A stretch of 64,000 nucleotides of DNA, from positions 1,488,001 through 1,552,000 of the forward strand of contig OZ244871.1 of NCBI GenBank assembly GCA_965221105.1. Reading direction: 5' to 3'. Positions within the stretch are counted from its first letter, which is position 1. Every line of letters begins with the position of its first letter. The notes under the pieces were generated by a model. It was not told where the DNA came from, searched no databases, and was given only the letters and a program-made list of their open reading frames with translations. The position numbers and the translations under genes are program-made. Shown piece after piece: positions 1 through 8,451 of this stretch. The stretch is from GM7GCV1 sp965221105 (GTDB taxonomy: Bacteria; Pseudomonadota; Gammaproteobacteria; Pseudomonadales; GM7GCV1).

Positions 1-2
1 TG

Positions 3-623
3 ACCGATGTCGCCGGAACAACAAGAGACAGCCTGGAAATTCAGGTCGAACTGGACGGATTATTGCTGACACTGATTGATACTGCCGGATTGAACGATGT
101 GCCAGATCAGATCGAAAAGATAGGGATTGAAAGAGGTCTGCAGAAAGCCCGCAATGCGGACGTGCTCCTGTTTGTCTTTGATGCGTCCCTGGATCAGGAT
201 CCCATGAGTGTGCCGGATGATGTTTCCGGCATTCTCGACACTCTCAAACCTTGTATCTACCTGGCGAACAAGATGGACCTGGTCGATGGACCACCGCAGC
301 CAATGCCACAAGCAATAGACGCCATAGAGATATCGACCAAAACCGGTATGGGAATGGACGAGCTTCTTCAAGCAATAAAAATCCGGCTCCACATGGAAGA
401 GCGGGAGCCTGAATTCTCTGCCCGTGCCCGTCACATAGATGCCCTGCGCGGCTGTCTGGAAAAAATCAATCAGGGCCTGGAAACAATGAGTCGTTCGGGC
501 GCATCCGAGCTTCTCGCGGAAGACCTGCGCGCCAGCCAGAACTTCCTTGGTCTCATTACCGGTGAGTTCAGCGCGGACGACTTGCTGGGCGAGATTTTTT
601 CCAGCTTTTGTATCGGCAAATAA
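3..623 (+). CDS. mnmE: tRNA modification GTPase MnmE, C-terminal part (5' end outside window)
   Basis: This is the 3' part of mnmE, 206 residues, open at the left edge. The visible part begins inside the G domain: the TDVAGTTRD switch region, then DTAGL (G3) and NKMD (G4). It ends in FCIGK, the C-terminal Cys-x-Gly-Lys motif of MnmE. With MnmG the family installs (carboxymethyl)aminomethyl groups on wobble U34 of certain tRNAs. The gene reads toward mnmG, its functional partner, but a gap of about 0.5 kb with its own regulatory signals separates them. In relatives yidC, rnpA, rpmH and the origin lie upstream; here they are outside the window. Confidence 0.96.
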   Translation, partial: TDVAGTTRDSLEIQVELDGLLLTLIDTAGLNDVPDQIEKIGIERGLQKARNADVLLFVFDASLDQDPMSVPDDVSGILDTLKPCIYLANKMDLVDGPPQPMPQAIDAIEISTKTGMGMDELLQAIKIRLHMEEREPEFSARARHIDALRGCLEKINQGLETMSRSGASELLAEDLRASQNFLGLITGEFSADDLLGEIFSSFCIGK

Positions 624-761
624 CCCCTGCCAGGCAAGCTTCGTACACAGGGTATCCATAGCTACAGCACAGCTTCAGCACACACCACGCACAACAAATC
701 CACTCACCTGTCCGATTCCCCCGAACACTGAGCACTGCACAAACTGTTTCCGGTATATCTC

Positions 762-770
762 TGTGTATAA
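762..770 (-). promoter_or_regulatory. DnaA box (exact match, TTATACACA)
   Basis: The plus strand reads TGTGTATAA, so the minus strand carries TTATACACA, an exact fit to TTATNCACA. About two such matches are expected by chance in 64 kb counting both strands, so the position between mnmE and mnmG is what makes it interesting. Confidence 0.4.
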
Positions 771-953
771 ACCGGGCGCAGCGCTTGTCAGAATTGGGGA
801 TCGTTTTCAGGATGCAGATCTATCCCCTGCTACCACCCATCATCATGGCCGGAAAGTGACCGGTATTTCCATGGTTTTTATGGACAATATGTTTCTGTTT
901 TCATTGCACAAAAACCACTTATCCCGAATGCCGGGGCTACTTAACAATAACAG

Positions 954-971
954 TATTAAAGTACTTTAATA
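954..971. promoter_or_regulatory. perfect 18-bp AT-rich palindrome upstream of mnmG
   Basis: The sequence TATTAAAGTACTTTAATA equals its own reverse complement. It sits in the most AT-rich part of the intergenic region, about 95 bases upstream of the likely mnmG -10 box. It could be a dimeric repressor operator or part of an easily melted DNA element; the sequence does not decide. Confidence 0.45.
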
Positions 972-1065
972 TCTGGATATATGTACTCTTACTACTGTAG
1001 TGAATAGATCGAGAGACTCGGGGAGGCACACTATGGGTTTCACTCGCCTAATGCCGGCGAATCTA

Positions 1066-1071
1066 TATAAT
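1066..1071 (+). promoter_or_regulatory. probable -10 box for mnmG
   Basis: TATAAT lies 61 bases before the mnmG start codon. No good -35 hexamer is present at 16-18 bases, so this is a partial sigma-70 match. Confidence 0.4.
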
Positions 1072-1132
1072 GCGCACCCCCACACGCGAAGATACAGCGC
1101 TCTCTTCTCGGCACCTTTGATGCAGAACACAC

Positions 1133-3016
1133 ATGAACAGTCATAGATACGATGTCATCGTAATCGGTGGTGGACACGCTGGAACAGAGGCCAGCCTGGC
1201 TGCTGCACGGCAGGGTGCGCGCACGCTTTTGCTGACACACAATATTGACACGCTGGGACAGATGTCCTGCAACCCTGCTATTGGGGGTATTGGCAAGAGT
1301 CACCTGGTCAAGGAAATCGATGCACTGGGTGGAGCTATGGCACTCGCTACTGATCGGGCAGGTATTCAGTTTCGCGTTCTCAACTCCCGCAAGGGTCCTG
1401 CCGTGAGGGCGACTCGAGCCCAAGCGGATCGCACGCTCTACCGCTCCGCGATCAGGGCGATGCTTGAGTCAGAACCCAGCCTGGATATTTTTCAGCAGGC
1501 CGTGGACGATCTGATTCTTAGAGGTGATCGGGTCAGAGGTGCTGTAACGCAGATGGGGCTGCGCTTCGAGGCTGATGCCGTAGTGCTTTCGGCCGGTACC
1601 TTCCTGGGTGGGAAAATTCATATTGGACTGGAAAAGCATTCCGGCGGTCGGGCGGGTGATCCGCCATCGATTACCCTGGCTGACCGTTTGCGAGAGCTTC
1701 CCCTGAGGGTGGATCGTCTAAAAACGGGTACGCCTCCCAGAATTGACAGAAGATCTGTCAACTTTTCAAGTCTTTCGGAACAATGGGGTGACGACCCGAC
1801 TCCGGTCATGTCTTATATGGGCAGCGCCGAAGATCATCCCCGGCAACTCTGCTGCTGGATCACCCATACGAATGAGCGGACTCATGACATCATCCGCGAA
1901 GGGATGGAGCGGTCTCCCATGTTTACTGGTGTTATCGAAGGCATTGGTCCCAGATATTGTCCTTCCATTGAAGACAAGGTCGTGCGCTTTGCAGACAAGA
2001 GCAGCCACCAGATATTTATTGAGCCCGAAGGGCTCAATTCCGTTGAACTGTACCCCAACGGGATTTCTACCAGCCTGCCATTTGATATTCAGCAACGCAT
2101 GGTGAATTCCATATCCGGGTTTGAACAGGCGCGTATCATGCGGCCTGGCTATGCTATCGAATACGACTTCTTCGATCCCAGGGACCTCAAGGCCACGCTG
2201 GAAAGCAAATATATAAGCGGGCTCTTTTTTGCTGGCCAGATCAATGGGACTACGGGGTACGAGGAGGCGGGTGCCCAAGGGCTGTTAGCCGGTCTGAACG
2301 CAGGTTTGAAATCCCGGGGCAAACAGACCTGGGCTCCAGGACGGGATCTGGCCTACATGGGCGTCATGATTGATGATCTGGTTACCCTGGGAACCAGGGA
2401 GCCCTACCGCATGTTTACCAGTCGTGCGGAGTATCGCCTGATGCTTCGGGAGGACAACGCTGATATCCGCCTCACGAAAAAGGGCCGGGAACTCGGTCTT
2501 GTAGATGACAGGCGCTGGTCTGCATTTCACCGCAAGCTTTCGGTTATAGAAGATGAGTCCCGGTGGATGAAAAATCACTGGATTCAGGCCGGTTCCCGGG
2601 AAGCCAGCATCCTGAGTCGTTATATCGACAAACCGCTGACCAGAGAATACAGTCTTTTTCAACTTTTGAAGCGCCCTGAGCTGGACTACCAAAAGCTCGC
2701 GGAAGTGAGCGGACATCACTGTGACCATACGGCTGCAGCACAGCAGGTAGAAATTTCCGCGAAATATGCAGGCTATATCGATCGTCAGGCTGATGAAATA
2801 GAACGGCTCAATCGCATGGAAAATACCCTGATACCAGAAGGTTTTGATTTCCGGGCGGTTCAGGGGCTCTCCACTGAGGTGCTTCAGAAACTCGCTGAAA
2901 CCAGGCCCGCGACCATAGCCCAGGCGGCCAGAATCCCTGGTGTCACTCCGGCGGCTGTTTCCCTGCTTCTTATCTATTTGAAGAAATACGGACACCTGCA
3001 GAAAATCGCCCAGTGA
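1133..3016 (+). CDS. mnmG: tRNA uridine-5-carboxymethylaminomethyl(34) synthesis enzyme MnmG (GidA)
   Basis: A 627-residue FAD protein, the usual family length, that works with MnmE on wobble uridine of tRNA. The N-terminus carries the dinucleotide-binding motif GGGHAG (residues 12-17). The conserved CNPAIGGIGKSH segment follows, then the KTGTPPR motif, a second NAD-related region (FAGQINGTTGYEEA) and the MnmE/tRNA-binding C-terminal helical domain. The start ATG is the first in frame after the likely -10 box. The stop overlaps the start of rsmG by four bases, so the two are translationally coupled. Confidence 0.98.
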   Translation: MNSHRYDVIVIGGGHAGTEASLAAARQGARTLLLTHNIDTLGQMSCNPAIGGIGKSHLVKEIDALGGAMALATDRAGIQFRVLNSRKGPAVRATRAQADRTLYRSAIRAMLESEPSLDIFQQAVDDLILRGDRVRGAVTQMGLRFEADAVVLSAGTFLGGKIHIGLEKHSGGRAGDPPSITLADRLRELPLRVDRLKTGTPPRIDRRSVNFSSLSEQWGDDPTPVMSYMGSAEDHPRQLCCWITHTNERTHDIIREGMERSPMFTGVIEGIGPRYCPSIEDKVVRFADKSSHQIFIEPEGLNSVELYPNGISTSLPFDIQQRMVNSISGFEQARIMRPGYAIEYDFFDPRDLKATLESKYISGLFFAGQINGTTGYEEAGAQGLLAGLNAGLKSRGKQTWAPGRDLAYMGVMIDDLVTLGTREPYRMFTSRAEYRLMLREDNADIRLTKKGRELGLVDDRRWSAFHRKLSVIEDESRWMKNHWIQAGSREASILSRYIDKPLTREYSLFQLLKRPELDYQKLAEVSGHHCDHTAAAQQVEISAKYAGYIDRQADEIERLNRMENTLIPEGFDFRAVQGLSTEVLQKLAETRPATIAQAARIPGVTPAAVSLLLIYLKKYGHLQKIAQ

Positions 3017-3693
3017 GTCTGCTCGCGGAACGCCTGGCCCGGGGCCTGGCTGCTTTGAATCTGGATGTTTCTGAAGAGGCACGGGCGCAACTGCTGGCAT
3101 ACCTGGCATTGCTGGAACGATGGAATAGGGCATACAACCTGACATCCATTCGTGAACCCGAAAGGATGTTGAATCTGCACATCCTGGACAGCCTGACAGT
3201 TGTCCCCTGGGTGGAACAGTACAGGCCACAGGGACGAATTGTGGATGTGGGGACAGGCGCGGGACTTCCCGGGCTGGTTGTAGCGCTCGCGTGTCCCGGA
3301 ATGCAGGTCACGCTTCTTGATGCCAACGGAAAAAAGTGTCGTTTTCTGAATCAGGTCGCTCTGGAGCTGAATCTTGCAAACATCCAGGTGGTACAGAGTC
3401 GGGTTGAGACGTACAGGCCGGTTCAGTCCTTTGACCTGGTTTTGTCGAGGGCTTTTGCGACGCTTGCTGATATGACTGATAATGCCCGCCACTTGCTGTC
3501 CAGAGGTGGACACTTTCTGGCAATGAAAGGCCGCTATCCGGACACTGAGATTGAACAGCTGCGTTCGGGTTATACTCTGGTCAAGGCACATCGGGTGAGC
3601 GTACCGGGTCTGGAAGACACTGAGCGCTATCTGGTAGACATCAAGCTGGAGAACCGGATGCACTGCACTTCTCACATTGGGATAAAAAGGTAA
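3013..3693 (+). CDS. rsmG: 16S rRNA (guanine(527)-N(7))-methyltransferase RsmG (GidB)
   Basis: A 226-residue class I methyltransferase that makes m7G527 in 16S rRNA. The SAM-binding loop VDVGTGAGLPG is at about residues 77-87. The N-terminal ERWNRAYNLTSIR segment is typical of the family. It starts with GTG inside the mnmG stop (GTGA overlap) and ends three bases before the parA start. The last residues, after about 205, are divergent, which is common in this family. Confidence 0.96.
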   Translation: MSLLAERLARGLAALNLDVSEEARAQLLAYLALLERWNRAYNLTSIREPERMLNLHILDSLTVVPWVEQYRPQGRIVDVGTGAGLPGLVVALACPGMQVTLLDANGKKCRFLNQVALELNLANIQVVQSRVETYRPVQSFDLVLSRAFATLADMTDNARHLLSRGGHFLAMKGRYPDTEIEQLRSGYTLVKAHRVSVPGLEDTERYLVDIKLENRMHCTSHIGIKR

Positions 3694-3696
3694 CCT

Positions 3697-4500
3697 GTGA
3701 CCCATATTCTCGCCATTGCCAATCAGAAAGGTGGGGTTGGAAAAACTACAACCGCATTGAATCTGGCTGCGTCATTGGCCCATAGTTTCAAGAAAGTGCT
3801 GCTGGTCGACCTCGACCCCCAAGGCAATTCGACAACAGGATCTGGTGTCGACAAGCACGGTCTCGAAGAAAGCGCACTGGAGGTGCTGCTGAACAAGGCT
3901 GATATTGCTGACGTCACACTTCATTGTGAGAGCGGTCGCTACGATCTGGTGCCGGCGAATGAGCAACTCACCACCGCTGAAATCGGACTTATCAATGAGT
4001 TGATGCGTGAACAACGCCTGCGCCACGCGCTGCTCAGGGTTCAGCACAACTACGACTATGTCATTATCGACTGTCCACCATCACTGAACATGCTCAGCAT
4101 CAACGCACTGGTTGCTGCGACGGGCGTCATTATTCCGGTCCAGTGTGAGTACTTTTCCCTCGAAGGCATCTCTGGACTGGTGAGCACAATCGAAAAAATT
4201 GCCAGCATGACAAACAGCAAGTTGCGTATCGAGGGCGTCCTGCAAACCATGTACGACCCGAGAAACATGCTGACGATAGATGTTGAACGAGAGCTTAGGG
4301 GGTATTTTGGCGAGAGGGTATTCAAGACATCAATTCCCAGAAACGTGCGCCTTGCCGAAGCGCCCAGCCACGGCCTGCCGGCACTTGTGTACGACAAGAA
4401 CTCGCGGGGGGCCATCGCGTACAAGGGTTTGGCTGGTGAGCTGATTCGTCGGCACAAGCCAAAGGCAAAGGTATGTCTGAGTGCTCAGGAGGTTGGCTGA
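3697..4500 (+). CDS. parA: chromosome partitioning ATPase ParA (Soj)
   Basis: A 267-residue ParA/MinD-type ATPase with the deviant Walker A motif KGGVGKTT (residues 11-18), the DLDPQGN switch and VIIDCPP. It works with ParB bound at parS to segregate the origin region. It starts with GTG three bases after rsmG. Its 3' end contains the ribosome-binding site of parB, so the pair is one transcription unit. Confidence 0.97.
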   Translation: MTHILAIANQKGGVGKTTTALNLAASLAHSFKKVLLVDLDPQGNSTTGSGVDKHGLEESALEVLLNKADIADVTLHCESGRYDLVPANEQLTTAEIGLINELMREQRLRHALLRVQHNYDYVIIDCPPSLNMLSINALVAATGVIIPVQCEYFSLEGISGLVSTIEKIASMTNSKLRIEGVLQTMYDPRNMLTIDVERELRGYFGERVFKTSIPRNVRLAEAPSHGLPALVYDKNSRGAIAYKGLAGELIRRHKPKAKVCLSAQEVG

Positions 4501-4502
4501 CA

Positions 4503-5411
4503 ATGGCGATGAAAAAGAGGGGTCTGGGCAACACGCTCAAAAAGTCATCTTCAAGTGCTCTGGATACTTTTCTCGATGCGCGCACCATCATCGAGGACAG
4601 CCACCGGAATGTGTCCGATTTGGATCGAACTTCGGCCGACCAGCTGCGGGAAGTACCCCTGGATTTGATTGACCGGGGCCGATACCAGCCGCGTCGCCAC
4701 ATGGAAGAGGGAGCCCTGGATGAATTGGCAGAAAGCATCAGGGCCCAGGGGCTCATGCAGCCCATTGTGATACGGCCACTGAGCAGCGGTCGTTATGAGA
4801 TCGTCGCTGGTGAGCGACGCTGGCTGGCCTCCCGGAAAGTCGGGCTGGAGTCCATCGCCGCCATTGTCCGGCACATCCCCGATGAAGCTGCCAGCGCCAT
4901 GGCGCTCATAGAGAATATTCAGCGGGAAGGTCTGAATGCCATGGAAGAGGCTCTGGCCTTGCAGCGTATCGGCGAAGAATTTGAGCTGACGCATGAACAG
5001 GTCGCCCGCGCTGTTGGGAAATCACGCAGCGCTGTCTCCAACCTCATACGTTTGACCAAATTACCGGAGCAGGTGCGTACACTTGTTGAGCGGGGTGACC
5101 TAGAGATGGGTCATGCTCGAGCCATTCTGGGCGTGGAGGCTGACGAAATGCCTGTTGTCGCACGTGAAATCATTGATCGGGACATGTCGGTTCGTCAAGC
5201 GGAAGCCTATGTGCGGTCGCGGCAGAAAAAACCATCAACGCGACCTCGGTCAACTGAAAAATCTGCAGATATATTGGTTCTTGAGAAGGAAATATCTGAA
5301 AAACTTGGAGCCCCCGTCTCGGTGCAGACATTTCGCTCTGGCAAGGGAAAGCTCGTAATCAGCTATGCATCGCTGGACATTCTCGACGGGATCCTCAAGC
5401 ACATTCGATAA
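4503..5411 (+). CDS. parB: chromosome partitioning protein ParB (Spo0J)
   Basis: A 302-residue DNA-binding CTPase that loads on parS and partners ParA. The N-terminus is MAMKKRGLGNTL, as in other ParB proteins. The ParB/Srx nucleotide-binding region has GERRWLAS and ENIQRE. An HTH (LTHEQVARAVGKSRSAVSN) and a C-terminal dimer domain follow. An in-frame ATG 30 bases upstream (4473) would overlap parA, but AGGAGG at 4487-4492 is well spaced for 4503, which is chosen. No consensus parS site was noticed in the window. Confidence 0.96.
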   Translation: MAMKKRGLGNTLKKSSSSALDTFLDARTIIEDSHRNVSDLDRTSADQLREVPLDLIDRGRYQPRRHMEEGALDELAESIRAQGLMQPIVIRPLSSGRYEIVAGERRWLASRKVGLESIAAIVRHIPDEAASAMALIENIQREGLNAMEEALALQRIGEEFELTHEQVARAVGKSRSAVSNLIRLTKLPEQVRTLVERGDLEMGHARAILGVEADEMPVVAREIIDRDMSVRQAEAYVRSRQKKPSTRPRSTEKSADILVLEKEISEKLGAPVSVQTFRSGKGKLVISYASLDILDGILKHIR

Positions 5412-5499
5412 CCCTCCTTCCGTCTCAGTGATGATGATGCCCGTGGTCCGGGCGCTGGATAAAGAATCCCGGTCCCGGGCTGGAACAGCAATTGGTGTG

Positions 5500-5512
5500 C
5501 CCACCGGGTGGG
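5500..5512 (+). terminator. weak hairpin after parB
   Basis: CCCACCGGGTGGG can fold into a five-pair stem, followed by TTCTTT. The stem is short and the T run is interrupted, so it is at best a modest terminator between parB and the atp promoter. Confidence 0.3.
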
Positions 5513-5630
5513 TTCTTTGGATACGAGCCGTAGAGCCTGTTTTGAAACCATCTCGCGCAGAAATACACCAGGTGATGGTGCAGCTCCGAAGTCAGTGCGC
5601 AGGACGCCAAGCCTAAGCAAATGCTAAGCC

Positions 5631-5659
5631 TTGAAGCCACACAGGGTTGCAACTATAAT
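5631..5659 (+). promoter_or_regulatory. sigma-70 promoter of the ATP synthase operon
   Basis: TTGAAG (5631-5636), a 17-base spacer and TATAAT (5654-5659) form a near-consensus housekeeping promoter. The predicted start is near 5666, about 20 bases before the atpI GTG. Confidence 0.8.
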
Positions 5660-5677
5660 CCGCCTCCCGCGGGCACC

Positions 5678-5686
5678 TGTGGATAA
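5678..5686 (-). promoter_or_regulatory. DnaA box (exact match, TTATCCACA) in the atpI leader
   Basis: The plus strand reads TGTGGATAA directly before the atpI GTG at 5687. Its complement TTATCCACA is the strongest known form of the DnaA box. It lies downstream of the atp promoter, where bound DnaA could hinder transcription. Confidence 0.45.
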
Positions 5687-6097
5687 GTGTCAACGCTCCT
5701 GTTTGTTAAGTATCTGGGATGGCAGTTGGTCTCAGCGGTTTTGCTCACGGTCGCGGGCTTCGGAATTGGTGGTCGCGACGGCGCTCTGGCAGCCGTGGCT
5801 GGCAGCATCATCGCCATAGTGCCGAATGTCTACTTCACCGTGCAGGCATTTCGCTACCGGGCTAGCGAGGAGCCAGTACGGACACTGAGTGCCATCTATA
5901 GGGGTGAAGCAGGCAAATTTGTATTGGTGATGGTTCTGTGTGCACTCGCGTTTCGGTCCTACGAGTTTCGGTACCCGCTGATATTGTTTATGGCGCTGTT
6001 CGCCATCTTGGTGACACAGACCCTGGCGAGTGTGTGCGTCCTTCCGAGTCTTCAAAAAGCCGGAACGAGCGCAACGCGAGAGAACGAGATTAACTGA
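5687..6097 (+). CDS. atpI: ATP synthase subunit I
   Basis: A 136-residue membrane protein with four predicted helices, first gene of the atp operon. Family knowledge gives AtpI a role in c-ring assembly or stability; it is not part of the finished enzyme. The start is GTG, the first in-frame start after the promoter. The ribosome-binding site is poor, which fits the low expression usual for atpI. Similarity is mostly in hydrophobic pattern, but the position before atpB makes the call safe. Confidence 0.88.
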   Translation: MSTLLFVKYLGWQLVSAVLLTVAGFGIGGRDGALAAVAGSIIAIVPNVYFTVQAFRYRASEEPVRTLSAIYRGEAGKFVLVMVLCALAFRSYEFRYPLILFMALFAILVTQTLASVCVLPSLQKAGTSATRENEIN

Positions 6098-6108
6098 GAA
6101 CACATTGC

Positions 6109-7011
6109 ATGGCCGGTGATTCGCAAGGTTCTGAACAGAGCACCACAGAGTATATTCAGCACCACCTTCAACATCTGACATTTGGCAAACTCCCGGCTGG
6201 CTATGAGCGCCACAACGATGGTCACACTCATATGCTCGAACAGGATACCTGGACTTTGGCTCATGGTTCTGAAGAAGCGGCAGCCATGGGATTCAACGCT
6301 ATTCATGTCGACAGCCTTGCCTGGTCTTTTGGCCTTGGTGTGGTGTTTTGCCTGTTGTTCAGTTATGTGGCGCGACGGGCCAATTCGGGCGTTCCCGGAG
6401 GGTTGCAGAACGTCGTTGAAATGATCGTCAATTTTGTCGATGGCAATGTCAAGGACATGTTTCACTACAAGAACGCGCTGGTTGCCCCTCTTGCACTTAC
6501 CGTATTCGTCTGGGTTTTCCTGATGAACCTGATGGACCTGGTACCGGTAGACCTGATCCCCGAGATAATGATGGCCTTGGGCGTTGACTACCAGAAAATA
6601 GTTCCGACCACTGACCCCAACGTAACTCTGGGAATGGCGCTGGGTGTCTTTGTTTTGATGATCTACTACTCCATCAGGATGAAAGGGGTGGTTGGTTTTA
6701 CCAAGGAGTTGACACTGCACCCCTTTCATCACTGGGGGTTTATTCCAGTAAACCTTTTTATGGAACTGGTCGGCCTCCTGGCTCGGCCTTTTTCGCTTGG
6801 TTTGCGACTGTTCGGCAACATGTATGCCGGCGAAATGATTTTTATCCTGATTTCCGTGATGTACACCGCTGGCTGGATCTTCGGCCTCTTCGGAGGTCTG
6901 TTGCAGATCGGCTGGGCGATATTCCACATTTTGGTTATCACCCTCCAGGCATTTATTTTTATGGTGTTGACCGTCGTGTACCTGTCCATGGCACACGATG
7001 AGGGTCATTAA
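6109..7011 (+). CDS. atpB: F0F1 ATP synthase subunit a
   Basis: A 300-residue multi-helix membrane protein forming the proton half-channels next to the c ring. The key helix contains RPFSLGLRLFGNMYAGE, with the essential Arg in GLRLFGN. The C-terminal segment LQAFIFMVLTVVYLSMA is also typical. The N-terminus has about 60 hydrophilic residues, a little longer than in E. coli. It is second in the atp operon, 11 bases after atpI. Confidence 0.97.
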   Translation: MAGDSQGSEQSTTEYIQHHLQHLTFGKLPAGYERHNDGHTHMLEQDTWTLAHGSEEAAAMGFNAIHVDSLAWSFGLGVVFCLLFSYVARRANSGVPGGLQNVVEMIVNFVDGNVKDMFHYKNALVAPLALTVFVWVFLMNLMDLVPVDLIPEIMMALGVDYQKIVPTTDPNVTLGMALGVFVLMIYYSIRMKGVVGFTKELTLHPFHHWGFIPVNLFMELVGLLARPFSLGLRLFGNMYAGEMIFILISVMYTAGWIFGLFGGLLQIGWAIFHILVITLQAFIFMVLTVVYLSMAHDEGH

Positions 7012-7050
7012 TGCACTTGTTGTTCGTGTAACTCTACGTAGGAGACAAAA

Positions 7051-7290
7051 ATGGAACTGGTAATTATTGCTGCAGCGATCATGCTGGGCCTTGGCGCATT
7101 GGGTGCCGCTGTAGGCATGGGCCTGTTGGGCGGGCGCTTGCTCGAAGGTACCGCCCGTCAGCCCGAACTCGCTGCCATGTTGCAGGGCAAAATGTTCCTG
7201 CTTGCTGGTCTGATCGACGCCGTACCCATTATCGGCGTCGGTATAGCCATGTATCTGATCTTTGTTGTTGCGCCGGGTGTTGGCGCCTGA
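7051..7290 (+). CDS. atpE: F0F1 ATP synthase subunit c
   Basis: A 79-residue hairpin of two membrane helices that forms the rotating c ring. The polar loop has ARQPE (residues 35-39). The ion-binding acid is Asp56 in LAGLIDAVPI; the surroundings match proton-type rings, without the extra polar residues of sodium types. A good AGGAG site precedes the ATG. Confidence 0.97.
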   Translation: MELVIIAAAIMLGLGALGAAVGMGLLGGRLLEGTARQPELAAMLQGKMFLLAGLIDAVPIIGVGIAMYLIFVVAPGVGA

Positions 7291-7378
7291 TCAATTGCAA
7301 TGTGCCTTGTCGTTCAGCAGTCGCGAGACAACTGCCGTGAAATAAAACCAAGGCAATAACGAACAGAGGGTAGCAAGA

Positions 7379-7852
7379 GTGAATATCAATGCAACACTCA
7401 TAGGCCAGATGATCTTTTTTGTCATCTTTGTGCTGTTTTGTATGAAGTTTGTATGGCCGCCGATTACCAATGCCATGGCTGAACGCGCCAGAAAGATTGC
7501 TGAAGGGTTAGCTGCAGCTGAACGCGCAGACAAGGATCTCGAACTGGCGCAAGAAAAAGCTGCCGAAGACCTCAGGGAAGCAAAGGCGCGGGCTGCCGAA
7601 ATCATTGCGCAGGCGAAAAAGCGCGCTGAGCAAATGGTTGAAGAGGCCAAGGACAAAGCCAGGGAAGAGGCTGACCGCGTGCTGGCATCAGCCGAAGCCG
7701 AGGTTGAGCAGCAGGTCGCGAAAGCGAAGGAGACCCTTCGGGGTCAGGTGTCGGTTCTGGCGATTGCCGGTGCCGAGAAAATCCTGGAGTCCAGTGTTGA
7801 TGCCAAGGTGCACGGCCATATGCTTGACCAGATTGCCGCGCAGCTGCACTAG
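7379..7852 (+). CDS. atpF: F0F1 ATP synthase subunit b
   Basis: A 157-residue peripheral stalk protein: one N-terminal membrane helix (FFVIFVLFCMKFVWPPI) followed by a long, charged, Ala-rich coiled coil. It starts with GTG (N-terminus MNINATLIGQ, as in E. coli AtpF). The 88-base gap after atpE is the largest but one inside the operon. Confidence 0.96.
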   Translation: MNINATLIGQMIFFVIFVLFCMKFVWPPITNAMAERARKIAEGLAAAERADKDLELAQEKAAEDLREAKARAAEIIAQAKKRAEQMVEEAKDKAREEADRVLASAEAEVEQQVAKAKETLRGQVSVLAIAGAEKILESSVDAKVHGHMLDQIAAQLH

Positions 7853-7876
7853 TCCGGTTGCCGGAAAACATTTGTC

Positions 7877-8413
7877 ATGGCCGAATCAACGACACTGGCG
7901 CGACCCTATGCCCGGGCAGCGTTTGAATATGCCGATGCACACAGCAACATGGATGCCTGGTCCAAAGCGCTTCAGCAACTCGCCGCGATCGTGGCACACG
8001 AAAAGGTTGCCGGGCTGCTGGCCGACCCTCTGGCAGTCACGGGGCACATATCAGGCGCAGTTATAGATCTTATGGGCGATGAACTGGATCAAAAGATGCA
8101 AAATTTTGTCAGTACCCTTGCTGCCAACAAGCGGCTTGGCTTGCTTGCTGAAATCTCGCTTCTGTTTGATCTGATGAAAGCCAATCGTGAACAGGTGCTT
8201 GATGTTCGCATACACAGTGCCTACGACATGGATGCAGAACAGCGGAACCGCCTGGCTGATGCCTTGGGCAGCAGCCTCAAACGCACAATTTTGCTCGAAG
8301 TTGAAACCGACCGCAGCCTGATTGGCGGTGCGCTTATCAACGCTGGCGACACCCTCATTGACGGTTCGGTAAAAGGCCGGCTGACCAAGCTGGCCGACTT
8401 CGTTACCCAATAA
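7877..8413 (+). CDS. atpH: F0F1 ATP synthase subunit delta
   Basis: A 178-residue stalk subunit linking subunit b to the top of F1. The N-terminal ARPYARAAFEYA segment and the C-terminal GSVKGRLTKLADF motif are diagnostic. It lies 24 bases after atpF. Confidence 0.96.
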   Translation: MAESTTLARPYARAAFEYADAHSNMDAWSKALQQLAAIVAHEKVAGLLADPLAVTGHISGAVIDLMGDELDQKMQNFVSTLAANKRLGLLAEISLLFDLMKANREQVLDVRIHSAYDMDAEQRNRLADALGSSLKRTILLEVETDRSLIGGALINAGDTLIDGSVKGRLTKLADFVTQ

Positions 8414-8451
8414 CCGGAGCAGGAGCCAACAGGATTCCCAAGGAATACATC

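Larger units (their letters stand above)
624..1132. other. mnmE-mnmG intergenic region with origin-like signals
   Basis: About 510 bases without a convincing gene. It holds one exact match to the DnaA box TTATNCACA (minus strand, 762-770), one single-mismatch match (878-886), an AT-rich stretch around 935-995 with a perfect 18-base palindrome (954-971), and a TATAAT box at 1066-1071 in front of mnmG. The open frames here do not look like proteins. Confidence 0.5.

Noticed and set aside
6052..7008. 318-codon minus-strand frame opposite atpB
   Set aside because: Shadow of atpB; His/Gln-rich composition and no family resemblance.
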